The notes under the pieces were generated by a model. The model did no database searches and was not told the origin of the DNA. It was given only the letters and a program-made list of their open reading frames with translations. Shown here piece by piece: positions 1-9,010 of a DNA stretch of 64,000 bases. The position numbers were made by a program, and so were the translations under genes. The stretch is from Thiospirillum jenense. Lineage in GTDB: Bacteria > Pseudomonadota > Gammaproteobacteria > Chromatiales > Chromatiaceae. How positions within the stretch are numbered: position 1 is the stretch's first letter; every line of letters starts with the position of its first letter. Location of the stretch: contig NZ_JABVCQ010000002.1 in NCBI RefSeq assembly GCF_014145225.1, forward strand, positions 1 to 64,000, in the 5' to 3' direction.

Positions 1-36
1 TTATTCGTTCAATAAAATCGTTGATACTCCACTCGC

Positions 37-2784
37 GTTTCAATCCTTGTTGTAATGGATATTGGGTTGCAACTCATTGATCCCAATGGCGAAGATTTAA
101 TCGCTTGTTGGTTTCAATCCTTGTTGTAATGGATATTGGGTTGCAACTCATTGATCCCAATGGCGAAGATTTAATCGCTTGTTGGTTTCAATCCTTGTTG
201 TAATGGATATTGGGTTGCAACAGTCACCATCGGCGGCGACACACTTCGTGTTCGTATGTTTCAATCCTTGTTGTAATGGATATTGGGTTGCAACCATAGA
301 AGAGGAGGATTATGTAGCCTTACTAAAGAAGTTTCAATCCTTGTTGTAATGGATATTGGGTTGCAACCCGAGGGAATGGCGACTGCTAAGTCAATTGAGT
401 TGACGTTTCAATCCTTGTTGTAATGGATATTGGGTTGCAACCTTGCGTATGAGTGTTCAGTCAGAAATTGGATTTGGAGTTTCAATCCTTGTTGTAATGG
501 ATATTGGGTTGCAACTCGGTGTATGCAAGCCATGGACGCACTTGACATGGTTGTTTCAATCCTTGTTGTAATGGATATTGGGTTGCAACATTGCATGCGG
601 CGCCAAGGAAAAAAATGATCGTGCCGCGTTTCAATCCTTGTTGTAATGGATATTGGGTTGCAACAATGCCGAGGACGGCATTTTGGCACTAGAATTGCTG
701 TTTCAATCCTTGTTGTAATGGATATTGGGTTGCAACCGTAACATGAGAGAGACTCCGTGCCGTTTCCGGCGTTGTTTCAATCCTTGTTGTAATGGATATT
801 GGGTTGCAACGGCAATCATTCGTTTCTATACCGTCGCTACTGGTGAAGTTTCAATCCTTGTTGTAATGGATATTGGGTTGCAACACGATATGCGCGGTCA
901 GGCGGCCACAAGGGCGGCCAGTTTCAATCCTTGTTGTAATGGATATTGGGTTGCAACTGCAAATGTCACGGCGTGTTCGCGCAGCAAAACACATGTTTCA
1001 ATCCTTGTTGTAATGGATATTGGGTTGCAACAGTGGAATGATGATCCGGGCTGTCGGTTTAGAACACCGTTTCAATCCTTGTTGTAATGGATATTGGGTT
1101 GCAACCAAAAAGCTAATGCGTCAACTTGACGCGGTATTGTCATGTTTCAATCCTTGTTGTAATGGATATTGGGTTGCAACCGTTTTTAATAGCCGCCATT
1201 GCCCGCTTGTGCATTGGTTTCAATCCTTGTTGTAATGGATATTGGGTTGCAACCTCGAGTTCCGTGCGCCGTTACTGAGGTCAATCCAACGTTTCAATCC
1301 TTGTTGTAATGGATATTGGGTTGCAACAATACCATGATCGAACTTAACTTAGATGATACCAGTGTTTCAATCCTTGTTGTAATGGATATTGGGTTGCAAC
1401 TTCTTTTAACTTTAACTTTCACCATAGAGGGTGCAGTTTCAATCCTTGTTGTAATGGATATTGGGTTGCAACGTTGCCACAATCAAGGCGAATTGATTGA
1501 GTTAGCTCTGTTTCAATCCTTGTTGTAATGGATATTGGGTTGCAACTTAGCGTCAAAATGGCTAATGACATACCCACCGTTGGTTTCAATCCTTGTTGTA
1601 ATGGATATTGGGTTGCAACCTCGATTGGTAATTGGAGTTTTTTAATGACAGCGGTTTCAATCCTTGTTGTAATGGATATTGGGTTGCAACTGTGCGCTGA
1701 CAGCGGCGATTGGCTGACCGTCGAATCGTTTCAATCCTTGTTGTAATGGATATTGGGTTGCAACCAAACAGCATTATCTTCGACACGCACTGTTTTAGCA
1801 GGTTTCAATCCTTGTTGTAATGGATATTGGGTTGCAACCCGTCAAAGATGCCCGTGCGATCTTTTGACGCGGTTGCGTTTCAATCCTTGTTGTAATGGAT
1901 ATTGGGTTGCAACATTTAGCCTTGAACGATCCTATGATCGATGCTTGTTTCAATCCTTGTTGTAATGGATATTGGGTTGCAACATCCCACCGATTAATTG
2001 AATTTCTGTAGTCATATTGGTTTCAATCCTTGTTGTAATGGATATTGGGTTGCAACAATTTAGTACTGTTCCATCCAACCGACGACAAGTGGAGTTTCAA
2101 TCCTTGTTGTAATGGATATTGGGTTGCAACTGAATGCCACGCCATCACTTCCAGGCGGGTGGGCGGGGTTTCAATCCTTGTTGTAATGGATATTGGGTTG
2201 CAACGTTCCAGTATTGGAGCCAGAGATAAAGGCGCGGCCATGTTTCAATCCTTGTTGTAATGGATATTGGGTTGCAACCCGCCCGCGAGGTTGATTGCGC
2301 GGCAGCAGCCGGAGTTTCAATCCTTGTTGTAATGGATATTGGGTTGCAACCGGTTAGCCCGCGGCTATTCCAGATCGCGTCCATGTTTCAATCCTTGTTG
2401 TAATGGATATTGGGTTGCAACTAAAAAATGCGGCACTTTCCATTGCATGGAATGAGCGTTTCAATCCTTGTTGTAATGGATATTGGGTTGCAACGGCGGT
2501 GATTTTGAACAGTACGAAGATGACTTTATGTTTCAATCCTTGTTGTAATGGATATTGGGTTGCAACCTCTGGATATGTGGTTGCCGCAGCGTTCATGTCC
2601 AGGGTTTCAATCCTTGTTGTAATGGATATTGGGTTGCAACCAGAAAAAGCGAACGGTCAGTATCAGGTTATGTAGGTTTCAATCCTTGTTGTAATGGATA
2701 TTGGGTTGCAACAATTCACAGCGCACTTAATAAAAACGTCGCAGCATGTTTCAATCCTTGTTGTAATGGATATTGGGTTGCAAC
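37..2784 (-). CRISPR. CRISPR array, 38 repeats of 37 nt, left end outside window
   Basis: I count 38 complete 37-nt repeats, the first at 37-73 and the last at 2748-2784, all identical by eye, separated by 37 spacers of 33-38 nt. On the plus strand each repeat starts GTTTCAATCC and ends GGGTTGCAAC. Its reverse complement ends GGATTGAAAC, the usual 3' end of a crRNA-sense repeat whose last eight bases become the 5' handle. The array is therefore read on the minus strand, and the AT-rich leader lies to the right. Bases 1-36 have spacer length, so the array continues beyond the left edge. The repeat length and ATTGAAAC end occur with type III and some type I systems; the subtype cannot be fixed because no cas gene is present. 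Long open frames inside the array are by-products of the repeat. Confidence 0.97.
74..184. repeat. Duplicated CRISPR spacer-repeat unit
   Basis: The spacers at 74-110 and 148-184 are identical over 37 nt and separated by one repeat (111-147). This is a tandem duplication of one spacer-repeat unit near the visible trailer-side end, probably by recombination between repeats rather than a second acquisition. Confidence 0.95.
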
Positions 2785-3007
2785 CGCATTTTTGGCAAAA
2801 ACCTACAAAATTCAAGCAAATACAAAAAATTTTCTGACCTCCTTTTTGGCATTTTTGACCGAAATTTTGCGAAAAACGGCATATTTTGACCCAAATTTTG
2901 ACGTTTGAAAGTGCTTTTTTTCTCACTAAAAACAATCATTTACAGCACTTCAGCCGCGCCACCAAAATAATTTTCTGTCAGCAAATTTTACACTTTGGCG
3001 GTTTGTT
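2785..3007 (-). promoter_or_regulatory. CRISPR leader, AT-rich
   Basis: This is about 220 bp of AT-rich, non-coding sequence next to the repeat that should be the newest in crRNA orientation. It contains repeated motifs (TTTTTGGCA at 2789-2797 and 2843-2851, with a related GGCATATTTTGACC near 2877). These features fit a leader carrying the array promoter and integration signals. No clear -35/-10 pair was found by eye, so the promoter position is open. Confidence 0.7.
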
Positions 3008-3044
3008 TTTGCAATCCTTGTTGTAATGGATATTGGGTTGCAAC
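3008..3044 (-). repeat. Lone variant CRISPR repeat outside the leader
   Basis: A single copy of the array repeat lies 223 bp beyond the last array repeat, on the far side of the leader. It matches 35 of 37 positions, with differences at plus-strand positions 1 and 4 (TTTG for GTTT). No second repeat follows. It ends 12 bp before the stop codon of the glcD-like gene. It could be a relic of an older array or a solitary repeat that produces an RNA. Confidence 0.9.
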
Positions 3045-3056
3045 TGCGTCAGGATT

Positions 3057-4460
3057 CTACCGCATCTCTTCCGACATTGGCAACGTCTTCCCGCAATTCA
3101 AAATCCCCCGCGGATCGAATTGCTGTTTGATTTTCCACATCATCTCCACTGCGGCCGGCGTCAATTCCCGATCAATAAACTCGCGCTTCTCAATTCCCAC
3201 GCCATGTTCACCCGACAGCGTACCGCCTAATTCAATGACCGTATTAAAAATCGCACTCACACACTCCCGCGCCCGTGCGAATTCATATTCCGCCGCCGGC
3301 AGCACATTGACATGAATATTGCCATTACCGGCATGACCAAAGGTCACGATCCGAATACCCCACTCCCGCCCCAGCGCCGCCAACCGCTCGACAAACTGCG
3401 CCATCTGCGCCACCGGCACCACCACATCCTCATTAATCTTCTTCGGCGCCACATGCCGCAGCGCCGGTGACAACGCTTTGCGCGTCTTCCACAGCGCCGC
3501 CACCTCATCCGCCGTCGTCGCTACCCGCGCCACCAACATCCCCGCCACCTGCGCCGCCGCCGTCACCGCCGCCGCCGCCCCATCCACACACTCCACAGCC
3601 CCATCCACCTCCACCATCAACAACGCCCCGACCTCCGCCCCGATCCCCAAATCCGAATACTCGCGCACCATCGCAATCGCCGCCGCATCCATAAATTCCA
3701 ACGCACACGGCGTAATCGGCTGCGCCATGATCGCCGCCACCGCTGCCGCCGCCGCGTGAATATCGGCATAAGTGATTTGAATCGTGCGCCGCGCCGCCGG
3801 GGCGGGCGTCAACTTCAACGTCGCCTCAGTAATCAGCGCCAACGTCCCCTCCGACCCGATCATCAGCCGCGTCAAGTCATACCCGACCACGCCTTTCGTC
3901 GTCATCACCCCGGTACGAATCACCGTCCCGTCACCCGTCACCGCCGTCAACCCGAGCGTATTATCCCGCGGCGTCCCGTACTTGACCGCCCGCGGCCCCG
4001 CCGAGTTATGCGCCAAATTGCCGCCAATCGTGCAAACCGCGCTGCTGGTCGGATCGGGCGGCCAAAAAAAGCCATATAAACCAACCGCTTGCTGCAATTG
4101 CGCGTTAATCACGCCCGGCTGCACCCGCGCCAACCGATTGGCCGGATCAATCGTGATGATCTGATTCATGCGCTGAAACGCAATCACAATGCCGTCCGAT
4201 TCCGGCACCGTCGCCCCGGTCGTACCCGTACCCGCCCCCCGCGCCGTCACCGGCAGGCGCTCGGCGTGACAGTAACTGAGTAACTGCTGCACCTGCGCGG
4301 TGCTGGTCACAAACGCCACCGCCAGCGGCACACCCTGCCGGCGGCTGTTGTCGTAGCCGTAACACCAGCGGTCAGCCGCATTAGTCAGCAAATTGTCCGC
4401 CCCGACAATCTCAATCAATGCGCAGCGGTGCGGCGTGGACAATTGCGGATGAGTTGACAT
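3057..4460 (-). CDS. glcD: FAD-linked oxidase, GlcD/D-lactate dehydrogenase type
   Basis: This 467-residue protein belongs to the FAD-binding oxidoreductases of the vanillyl-alcohol-oxidase fold that oxidise 2-hydroxy acids such as glycolate or D-lactate to 2-oxo acids. The N-terminal FAD-binding PCMH domain is seen in PVTARGAGTGTTGA near residue 77. The C-terminal FAD-oxidase domain ends with the family signature GGTLSGEHGVGIEKREF. There is no signal peptide, so the protein is cytosolic or a peripheral membrane protein. The ATG at 4460 was preferred to a TTG two codons upstream. GlcE- and GlcF-type partners are not in the window, so glycolate rather than D-lactate is not certain. Its 3' end lies next to the lone CRISPR repeat. 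The codon bias is very GC-rich compared with the array and the Rpn genes beside it. Confidence 0.85.
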   Translation of the reverse strand: MSTHPQLSTPHRCALIEIVGADNLLTNAADRWCYGYDNSRRQGVPLAVAFVTSTAQVQQLLSYCHAERLPVTARGAGTGTTGATVPESDGIVIAFQRMNQIITIDPANRLARVQPGVINAQLQQAVGLYGFFWPPDPTSSAVCTIGGNLAHNSAGPRAVKYGTPRDNTLGLTAVTGDGTVIRTGVMTTKGVVGYDLTRLMIGSEGTLALITEATLKLTPAPAARRTIQITYADIHAAAAAVAAIMAQPITPCALEFMDAAAIAMVREYSDLGIGAEVGALLMVEVDGAVECVDGAAAAVTAAAQVAGMLVARVATTADEVAALWKTRKALSPALRHVAPKKINEDVVVPVAQMAQFVERLAALGREWGIRIVTFGHAGNGNIHVNVLPAAEYEFARARECVSAIFNTVIELGGTLSGEHGVGIEKREFIDRELTPAAVEMMWKIKQQFDPRGILNCGKTLPMSEEMR

Positions 4461-4514
4461 ATTCAAAACTGCTCAGTTTTTAATTGATCTGATTAATAAA
4501 AATTGATCGTGACA

Positions 4515-5486
4515 TTATTGGTTTGGATCAATTCCCGCATTTTTCAATAACGCCAATAACCGCTGCTGTTCCGCCAAAGCCTGCTCTTTTTCAACACACT
4601 CCCGTTGTTGTTGCGCCAAAATCCGTTCTTTTTCCGCCAATACAAATTCCTTTTCAATCCGTTCACGGTCTTTTTCCGCCAATGCCTGCTCTTTTTCAAT
4701 CAAAGCCAATTCTTTATCAGCCAAAGCCCGCTCTTTTTCAATCCGTTCCTGATCTGCTTTACGTTCTAATTTCTGCAATTCTTCCAAGACTTCATCTTCC
4801 ACATCCATTGCATCAATTACCGGCCGTTCGGCAATTGCACGATGCAGGCGGCGAATAATTGGCCGATAGCGCTCGGCAACTTCATCCTCCTGAATTTCCA
4901 AAATATGTTTATTAACCCCCGGGATTTTATCTTGATTAAACACCTGCAATAATTCCTCTACTTCGCTACGATGATCTTGGCGCAAACGCGGGATTTGAAT
5001 GATGTAACTATCATGCGTCAAACTTTCAATAAACGGCTCGCGCTCGGCAATTGATTCATTCGTGGTCAAATCATAATACTCGCGCCCAACCCGAATCACC
5101 GGCGCCGTAATATAATTTAATGGATGACCTAAAAAATAAATCGTCACCAACGGCAGCGCCTGTTTATTCCCCTGCTCGATGCGCACGTTATTGACATCGG
5201 CGTATTGAGTGCCCAAATACCGGCGAAAGCGCATAATGTCCGTTTCAAACTTCGCTTTTTGAATTTCAATTAACACTTTGCGGTATTCACCCGCCGCATT
5301 TTTAATCGTCGCAGCAAAATCCAAGCGATAAACAGTTAAACTGTGGACGGCAATTTGTTCTTGCGGGCGGCAGTCTAATTCAATAATTTCTTCGCCAAGA
5401 ATCGTGGAAATGATGAGTTTGGCAAGTTGATTGTCTTCTAATAGATACTTGAACACAGAATCATAAATTGGATTGGCAATGCGCAT
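4515..5486 (-). CDS. Rpn family nuclease/putative transposase, copy 1
   Basis: The predicted product is a PD-(D/E)XK nuclease of the Rpn/PDDEXK_2 type (recombination-promoting nuclease, historically a putative transposase). From the start MRIANPIYDS the protein has 323 residues. The nuclease core shows D56 in VYRLDFAAT and E74-x-Q76 in VLIEIQKAK, the ExQ variant of the active site. The last quarter is a highly charged coiled coil built from short repeats such as KEQALAE and KELALIE. The frame stays open upstream to 5570, but that extension is the tail of copy 2 read in another frame; copy 3 starts at the same MRIANP, so this start was chosen. No strong Shine-Dalgarno sequence is seen. This is the most downstream of three tandem copies. 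Confidence 0.85.
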   Translation of the reverse strand: MRIANPIYDSVFKYLLEDNQLAKLIISTILGEEIIELDCRPQEQIAVHSLTVYRLDFAATIKNAAGEYRKVLIEIQKAKFETDIMRFRRYLGTQYADVNNVRIEQGNKQALPLVTIYFLGHPLNYITAPVIRVGREYYDLTTNESIAEREPFIESLTHDSYIIQIPRLRQDHRSEVEELLQVFNQDKIPGVNKHILEIQEDEVAERYRPIIRRLHRAIAERPVIDAMDVEDEVLEELQKLERKADQERIEKERALADKELALIEKEQALAEKDRERIEKEFVLAEKERILAQQQRECVEKEQALAEQQRLLALLKNAGIDPNQ

Positions 5487-5544
5487 GGGAACAACTCGGG
5501 TGAAATAATCAGTGTTGGGCGTTGATTGAATTGACTGCCGACGA

Positions 5545-6525
5545 TCAGCCGTTTGGATCAATTCCCGCATTTTTGAGTAACGCTAATAATCGTTGTTGTT
5601 CTGCCAAAGCTAATTCTTTTTCAATTCGTTCACGTTCTCTTTCTGCCAACACAAATTCCTTTTCAATTCGCTCCCGTTGTTGCTGCGCCAAAGCTAATTC
5701 TTTTTCCGCCAATGCCTGCTCTTTTTCAACTAAAGCCAATTCTTTATCAGCCAAAGCCTGCTCTTTTTCAATCCGTTCCTGATCTGCTTTACGTTCTAAT
5801 TTCTGCAATTCTTCCAAGACTTCATCTTCCACATCCATTGCATCAATTACCGGCCGTTCGGCAATTGCACGATGCAGGCGCCGAATAATTGGCCGATAGC
5901 GCTCGGCAACTTCATCCTCCTGAATTTCCAAAATATGTTTATTAACCCCCGGGATTTTATCTTGATTAAACACCTGCAATAATTCCTCTACTTCACTACG
6001 ATGATCTTGGCGCAAACGCGGAATTTGAATGATGTAACTATCATGCGTCAAACTTTCAATAAACGGCTCGCGCTCGGCAATTGATTCATTCGTGGTCAAA
6101 TCATAATACTCGCGCCCGACCCGAATCACCGGCGCCGTAATATAATTTAATGGATGACCTAAAAAATAAATCGTCACCAGCGGCAGCGCCTGTTTATTCC
6201 CCTGCTCGATGCGCACGTTATTGACGTCGGCGTATTGAGTGCCCAAATACCGGCGAAAGCGCATAATGTCTGTTTCAAACTTCGCTTTTTGAATTTCAAT
6301 TAATACTTTGCGGTATTCACCCGCCGCATTTTTAATCGTCGCGGCAAAATCTAAGCGATAAACAGTTAAACTGTGGACGGCAATTTGTGCAATGTGTTCT
6401 TGCGGGCGGCAGTCTAATTCAATAATTTCTTCGCCAAGAATTGTTGAAATGATAAGTTTGGCAAGTTGATTGTCTTCTAATAAATACTTGAAAACTGAAT
6501 CGTAGATTGGATTGGCAATGCGCAT
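5545..6525 (-). CDS. Rpn family nuclease/putative transposase, copy 2
   Basis: This is the second tandem copy, 326 residues from the MRIANP start. It is nearly identical to its neighbours through the nuclease core, with the same D and ExQ residues. It differs from copy 1 by a three-residue insertion (PQEHIAQIAV against PQEQIAV) and by the number and order of short coiled-coil units in the tail. The intergenic segment between copies is itself duplicated, showing that the duplicated unit was gene plus spacer, roughly 1.03 kb. Rpn proteins promote RecA-independent recombination in E. coli; the role here is inferred. Confidence 0.85.
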   Translation of the reverse strand: MRIANPIYDSVFKYLLEDNQLAKLIISTILGEEIIELDCRPQEHIAQIAVHSLTVYRLDFAATIKNAAGEYRKVLIEIQKAKFETDIMRFRRYLGTQYADVNNVRIEQGNKQALPLVTIYFLGHPLNYITAPVIRVGREYYDLTTNESIAEREPFIESLTHDSYIIQIPRLRQDHRSEVEELLQVFNQDKIPGVNKHILEIQEDEVAERYRPIIRRLHRAIAERPVIDAMDVEDEVLEELQKLERKADQERIEKEQALADKELALVEKEQALAEKELALAQQQRERIEKEFVLAERERERIEKELALAEQQRLLALLKNAGIDPNG

Positions 6526-6583
6526 GGGAACAACTCGGGTGAAATAATCAGTGTTGGGCGTTGTTTGAATTGACTGCCGACGA

Positions 6584-7459
6584 TCAGCCGTTTGGATCAA
6601 TTCCCGCATTTTTCAATAACGCCAATAATCGTTGTTGTTCTGCCAAAGCTTGCTCCTTTTCAATCAAAGCCAATTCTTTATCAGCCAAAGCCTGCTCTTT
6701 TTCAATCCGTTCCTGATCTGCTTTACGTTCTAATTTCTGCAATTCTTCCAAGACTTCATCTTCCACATCCATTGCATCAATTACCGGCCGTTCGGCAATT
6801 GCACGATGCAGGCGCCGAATAATTGGCCGATAGCGCTCGGCAACTTCATCCTCCTGAATTTCCAAAATATGTTTATTAACCCCCGGGATTTTATCTTGAT
6901 TAAACACCTGCAATAATTCCTCTACTTCACTGCGATAGTCTTGGTGCAACCGCGGGATTTGAATGATGTAACTATCATGCGTCAAACTTTCAATAAACGG
7001 CTCGCGCTCGGCAATTGATTCATTCGTGGTTAAATCATAATACTCGCGCCCAACCCGAATCACCGGCGCCGTAATATAATTTAATGGATGACCTAAGAAA
7101 TAAATTGTCACCAACGGCAGCGCCTGTTTATTCCCCTGATCTACGCGCACGTTATTGACGTCGGCGTATTGACTGCCCAAATACCGGCGAAAGCGCATAA
7201 TGTCCGTTTCAAACTTCGCTTTTTGAATTTCAATTAACACTTTGCGGTATTCACCCGCCGCATTTTTAATCGTCGCAGCAAAATCCAAGCGATAAACCGT
7301 TAAACTGTGGACGGCAAGTTGCGCAGTGTGTTCTTGCGGGCGGCAGTCTAATTCAGTAATTTCCTCGCCAAGAATTGTTGAAATGATAAGTTTGGCAAGT
7401 TGATTGTCTTCTAATAAATACTTGAAAACTGAATCGTAGATTGGATTGGCAATGCGCAT
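6584..7459 (-). CDS. Rpn family nuclease/putative transposase, copy 3
   Basis: This is the most upstream copy, 291 residues and the shortest because its C-terminal coiled coil has fewer repeat units. The nuclease core is intact (D in VYRLDFAAT, ExQ in VLIEIQKAK) and carries the same insertion as copy 2 (PQEHTAQLAV). It has private substitutions, for example SQYADVNNVRVDQ, so it has diverged slightly more from the other two. Only the MRIANP start is available here, which settles the start used for the other copies. The promoter of the set, if there is one, must lie in 7460-7721. Confidence 0.85.
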   Translation of the reverse strand: MRIANPIYDSVFKYLLEDNQLAKLIISTILGEEITELDCRPQEHTAQLAVHSLTVYRLDFAATIKNAAGEYRKVLIEIQKAKFETDIMRFRRYLGSQYADVNNVRVDQGNKQALPLVTIYFLGHPLNYITAPVIRVGREYYDLTTNESIAEREPFIESLTHDSYIIQIPRLHQDYRSEVEELLQVFNQDKIPGVNKHILEIQEDEVAERYRPIIRRLHRAIAERPVIDAMDVEDEVLEELQKLERKADQERIEKEQALADKELALIEKEQALAEQQRLLALLKNAGIDPNG

Positions 7460-7721
7460 GGGAATAACTCAGGTGAAATAATCAGTGTTTGGGCGTTGAT
7501 TGAATTGACTGCCAAAAATGATTTGGTTGCGACTCAATCTATTTCAAAAGAGGCGTTTAGTCTGTCAAGCAAAGTGAAAAATCTTAATTATCTTGTTGAG
7601 ATTCTTCAGGTGCGCTGACTTTGAAGCGACAGCGCATTCTGAATTCCTGCTTTCGCGGGAATGACACCTGTCTTAACCGAAGAACTTAACAGCCCTGCTT
7701 TATGAATAGGGGACAGGGGAT
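7460..7721. other. Intergenic region with small palindrome
   Basis: There is no gene here. Bases 7460-7515 continue the spacer found between the Rpn copies. At 7643-7662 an imperfect palindrome (ATTCCTG, loop CTTTCG, CGGGAAT) resembles the small hairpin repeats scattered between genes in many proteobacteria. The rest is featureless. Confidence 0.5.
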
Positions 7722-8453
7722 TTAATCAAGATTCACATATTGAAACAGCCGCACAATGTGCTTCACTCCGGGAATACGCCGCACCTTGCGCACCACCGCC
7801 TCCGCCTCCAAATCCGTCACCACACCCATTAAATAAATCGTCGCGTCATGCGCCACAATTTTCACCCGCAATGGATCAAATCCGGGCAAGTTAATTCCCG
7901 CTAATTCCAATTTAGCGCGGGAACTTAAATACTCATCTTCCGTCACCCGCCCGGCACTCCGCGCCGCCGTCCCAACGCGCACTTCATTAAATACCTGCTT
8001 CACTTGTGGCAGGCGACTAACTAATTGCGCGAATTGCCGCCGCGCCCGCTCACCTTGACTATCACCCGTTAATAACACATTGCGATTATAACTGGTGACG
8101 TTAATATCGGCGTAATCATTAATACTCGGATATTGCAATAACAACGCCCGCGCCCGCCATTCAATGGTTTCATCAGTTAAAACCGTTTGCGCACTGCGCC
8201 GTTCATGTAAGACCACGCCACCATACGCAGCACCGGCGACTAATAATGGACCGGCGCAACTGGTGAGTAATGGCACCATGCTACCCATTAACATTAACCG
8301 CACGGCCATTGCGCGATAATTAGGCGATGTGGAGGTATGATTATTTGTTGCCATAGTGTCATTATTCAATGTTGATGTGCTGCTGTGATTAATTGTCGGG
8401 CTGTGGTAATTGAGTGGCGAAAGCGGCGGGGTGTTAATTGGCGTCGTGAACAT
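7722..8453 (-). CDS. dolP: BON-domain outer-membrane lipoprotein, DolP/YraP-like
   Basis: The product is a DolP-like lipoprotein, which in E. coli binds anionic phospholipids at the outer membrane and supports BAM function and envelope integrity. A lipobox (PLLTSC) follows a short hydrophobic stretch, and two BON domains follow it, one around YPSINDYADINVTSYNRNVLLTGD and one around LRVKIVAHDATIYLMGVV (split here as recognisable segments). The start is uncertain. ATG 8453 has a good GAGGAG site and overlaps yraN by 20 bp, but it puts about 65 residues before the lipid-accepting Cys. ATG 8309 (MAVRLMLMG) would give a normal signal peptide without a good Shine-Dalgarno. The neighbour yraN supports the assignment; the diaA gene that separates the two in E. 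coli is absent. Confidence 0.82.
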   Translation of the reverse strand: MFTTPINTPPLSPLNYHSPTINHSSTSTLNNDTMATNNHTSTSPNYRAMAVRLMLMGSMVPLLTSCAGPLLVAGAAYGGVVLHERRSAQTVLTDETIEWRARALLLQYPSINDYADINVTSYNRNVLLTGDSQGERARRQFAQLVSRLPQVKQVFNEVRVGTAARSAGRVTEDEYLSSRAKLELAGINLPGFDPLRVKIVAHDATIYLMGVVTDLEAEAVVRKVRRIPGVKHIVRLFQYVNLD

Positions 8454-8799
8454 GAAACGCACTCCTCAACCAGGTGCATTGCCCGTTGCCGTTAATGGCA
8501 ATCACATCAAAGCGGCACGGATCATCACTTGGGTATTGTTGTAAATAGCGTTGCGCGGCGGCAATTAACCGCTGTTGTTTGCGCAGTGTCACGCTGGCAG
8601 TCGCGCCACCAAAAGAATGATTGGCGCGATAACGCACTTCAATAAAAACGAGCGTGTCACCATCGCGCATGATTAAATCTAATTCCCCAGCGCGGCAGCG
8701 ATAATTGCGCATAATTAATTCCAACCCGCGTTGTTCAAGGAATAAACAGGCGTGTTGTTCATACGCAAGGCCTTTAGCAAAGTGTGACAGCGGTTGCAT
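8434..8799 (-). CDS. yraN: YraN/UPF0102 family nuclease-fold protein
   Basis: This 121-residue protein is of the UPF0102 family, which has an endonuclease-like fold and a poorly known role. The family pattern is clear: GELDLIMRDGDTLVFIEVRYR with the D and ExR active-site-like residues, followed by GGATASVTLRKQQRL. ATG 8799 gives MQPLSHFAKGLAYEQ, a normal family N terminus; a TTG at 8823 would add eight residues. The 23 bp directly upstream of this start are one copy of a direct repeat whose other copy lies inside the HNH-like gene, so the upstream region of yraN was rearranged. The gene overlaps the start of the dolP-like gene. Confidence 0.88.
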   Translation of the reverse strand: MQPLSHFAKGLAYEQHACLFLEQRGLELIMRNYRCRAGELDLIMRDGDTLVFIEVRYRANHSFGGATASVTLRKQQRLIAAAQRYLQQYPSDDPCRFDVIAINGNGQCTWLRSAFHVHDAN

Positions 8800-8800
8800 A

Positions 8801-8823
8801 ATAGAACGGCAGGATAATGACAA
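8801..8823 (+). repeat. 23-bp direct repeat, left copy
   Basis: A perfect 23-bp sequence beginning ATAGAACGGC recurs at 9872-9894 in the same orientation. This copy lies immediately upstream of the yraN start. The two copies are 1071 bp apart and bracket most of the HNH-like gene, so the repeat may mark how that gene arrived. Confidence 0.95.
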
Positions 8824-8891
8824 GGTTTAATTTGCAGATGTGACGTGGACACGGTGCTTGACAAAAGCAGGGCGGGCGATACGGCTGAATT

Positions 8892-8920
8892 TTGCAGAAC
8901 TGTTTTCGACGTATTATACT
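8892..8920 (+). promoter_or_regulatory. Candidate sigma-70 promoter for the HNH-like gene
   Basis: TTGCAG at 8892-8897 and TATACT at 8915-8920 are separated by 17 bp and point toward the HNH-like gene. Downstream, ACGATCA at 8927-8933 and TGATCGT at 8959-8965 form a perfect 7-bp inverted repeat that could be an operator or a leader hairpin. Confidence 0.45.
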
Positions 8921-9010
8921 GGCAACACGATCATATAACGACTTCAAATTCGTGTGTGTGATCGTTTGTGTTATTGAGTGAAAAATCTGAATTTAATGAA
9001 GGGGCTAAAA

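Larger units (their letters stand above)
4515..7459 (-). repeat. Tandem triplication of the Rpn gene unit
   Basis: Three direct repeats of about 0.9-1.04 kb each comprise one nuclease gene and the 58 bp that follow it. The copies are near-identical except for length changes in the region coding for the charged coiled coil. Confidence 0.9.

Noticed and set aside
408-2939. Numerous open frames of 60-120 codons on both strands in the CRISPR array and leader
   Set aside because: They consist mostly of the translated 37-nt repeat joined by spacer translations, with no initiation signals or family match.
3467-4283. Several long plus-strand frames rich in Pro, Arg and Ala
   Set aside because: They are GC-rich shadows of the glcD-like gene on the minus strand.
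5486-5570. N-terminal extension MRELIQTADRR of Rpn copies 1 and 2
   Set aside because: It is the tail of the neighbouring copy read in another frame; copy 3 lacks it and starts at MRIANP.
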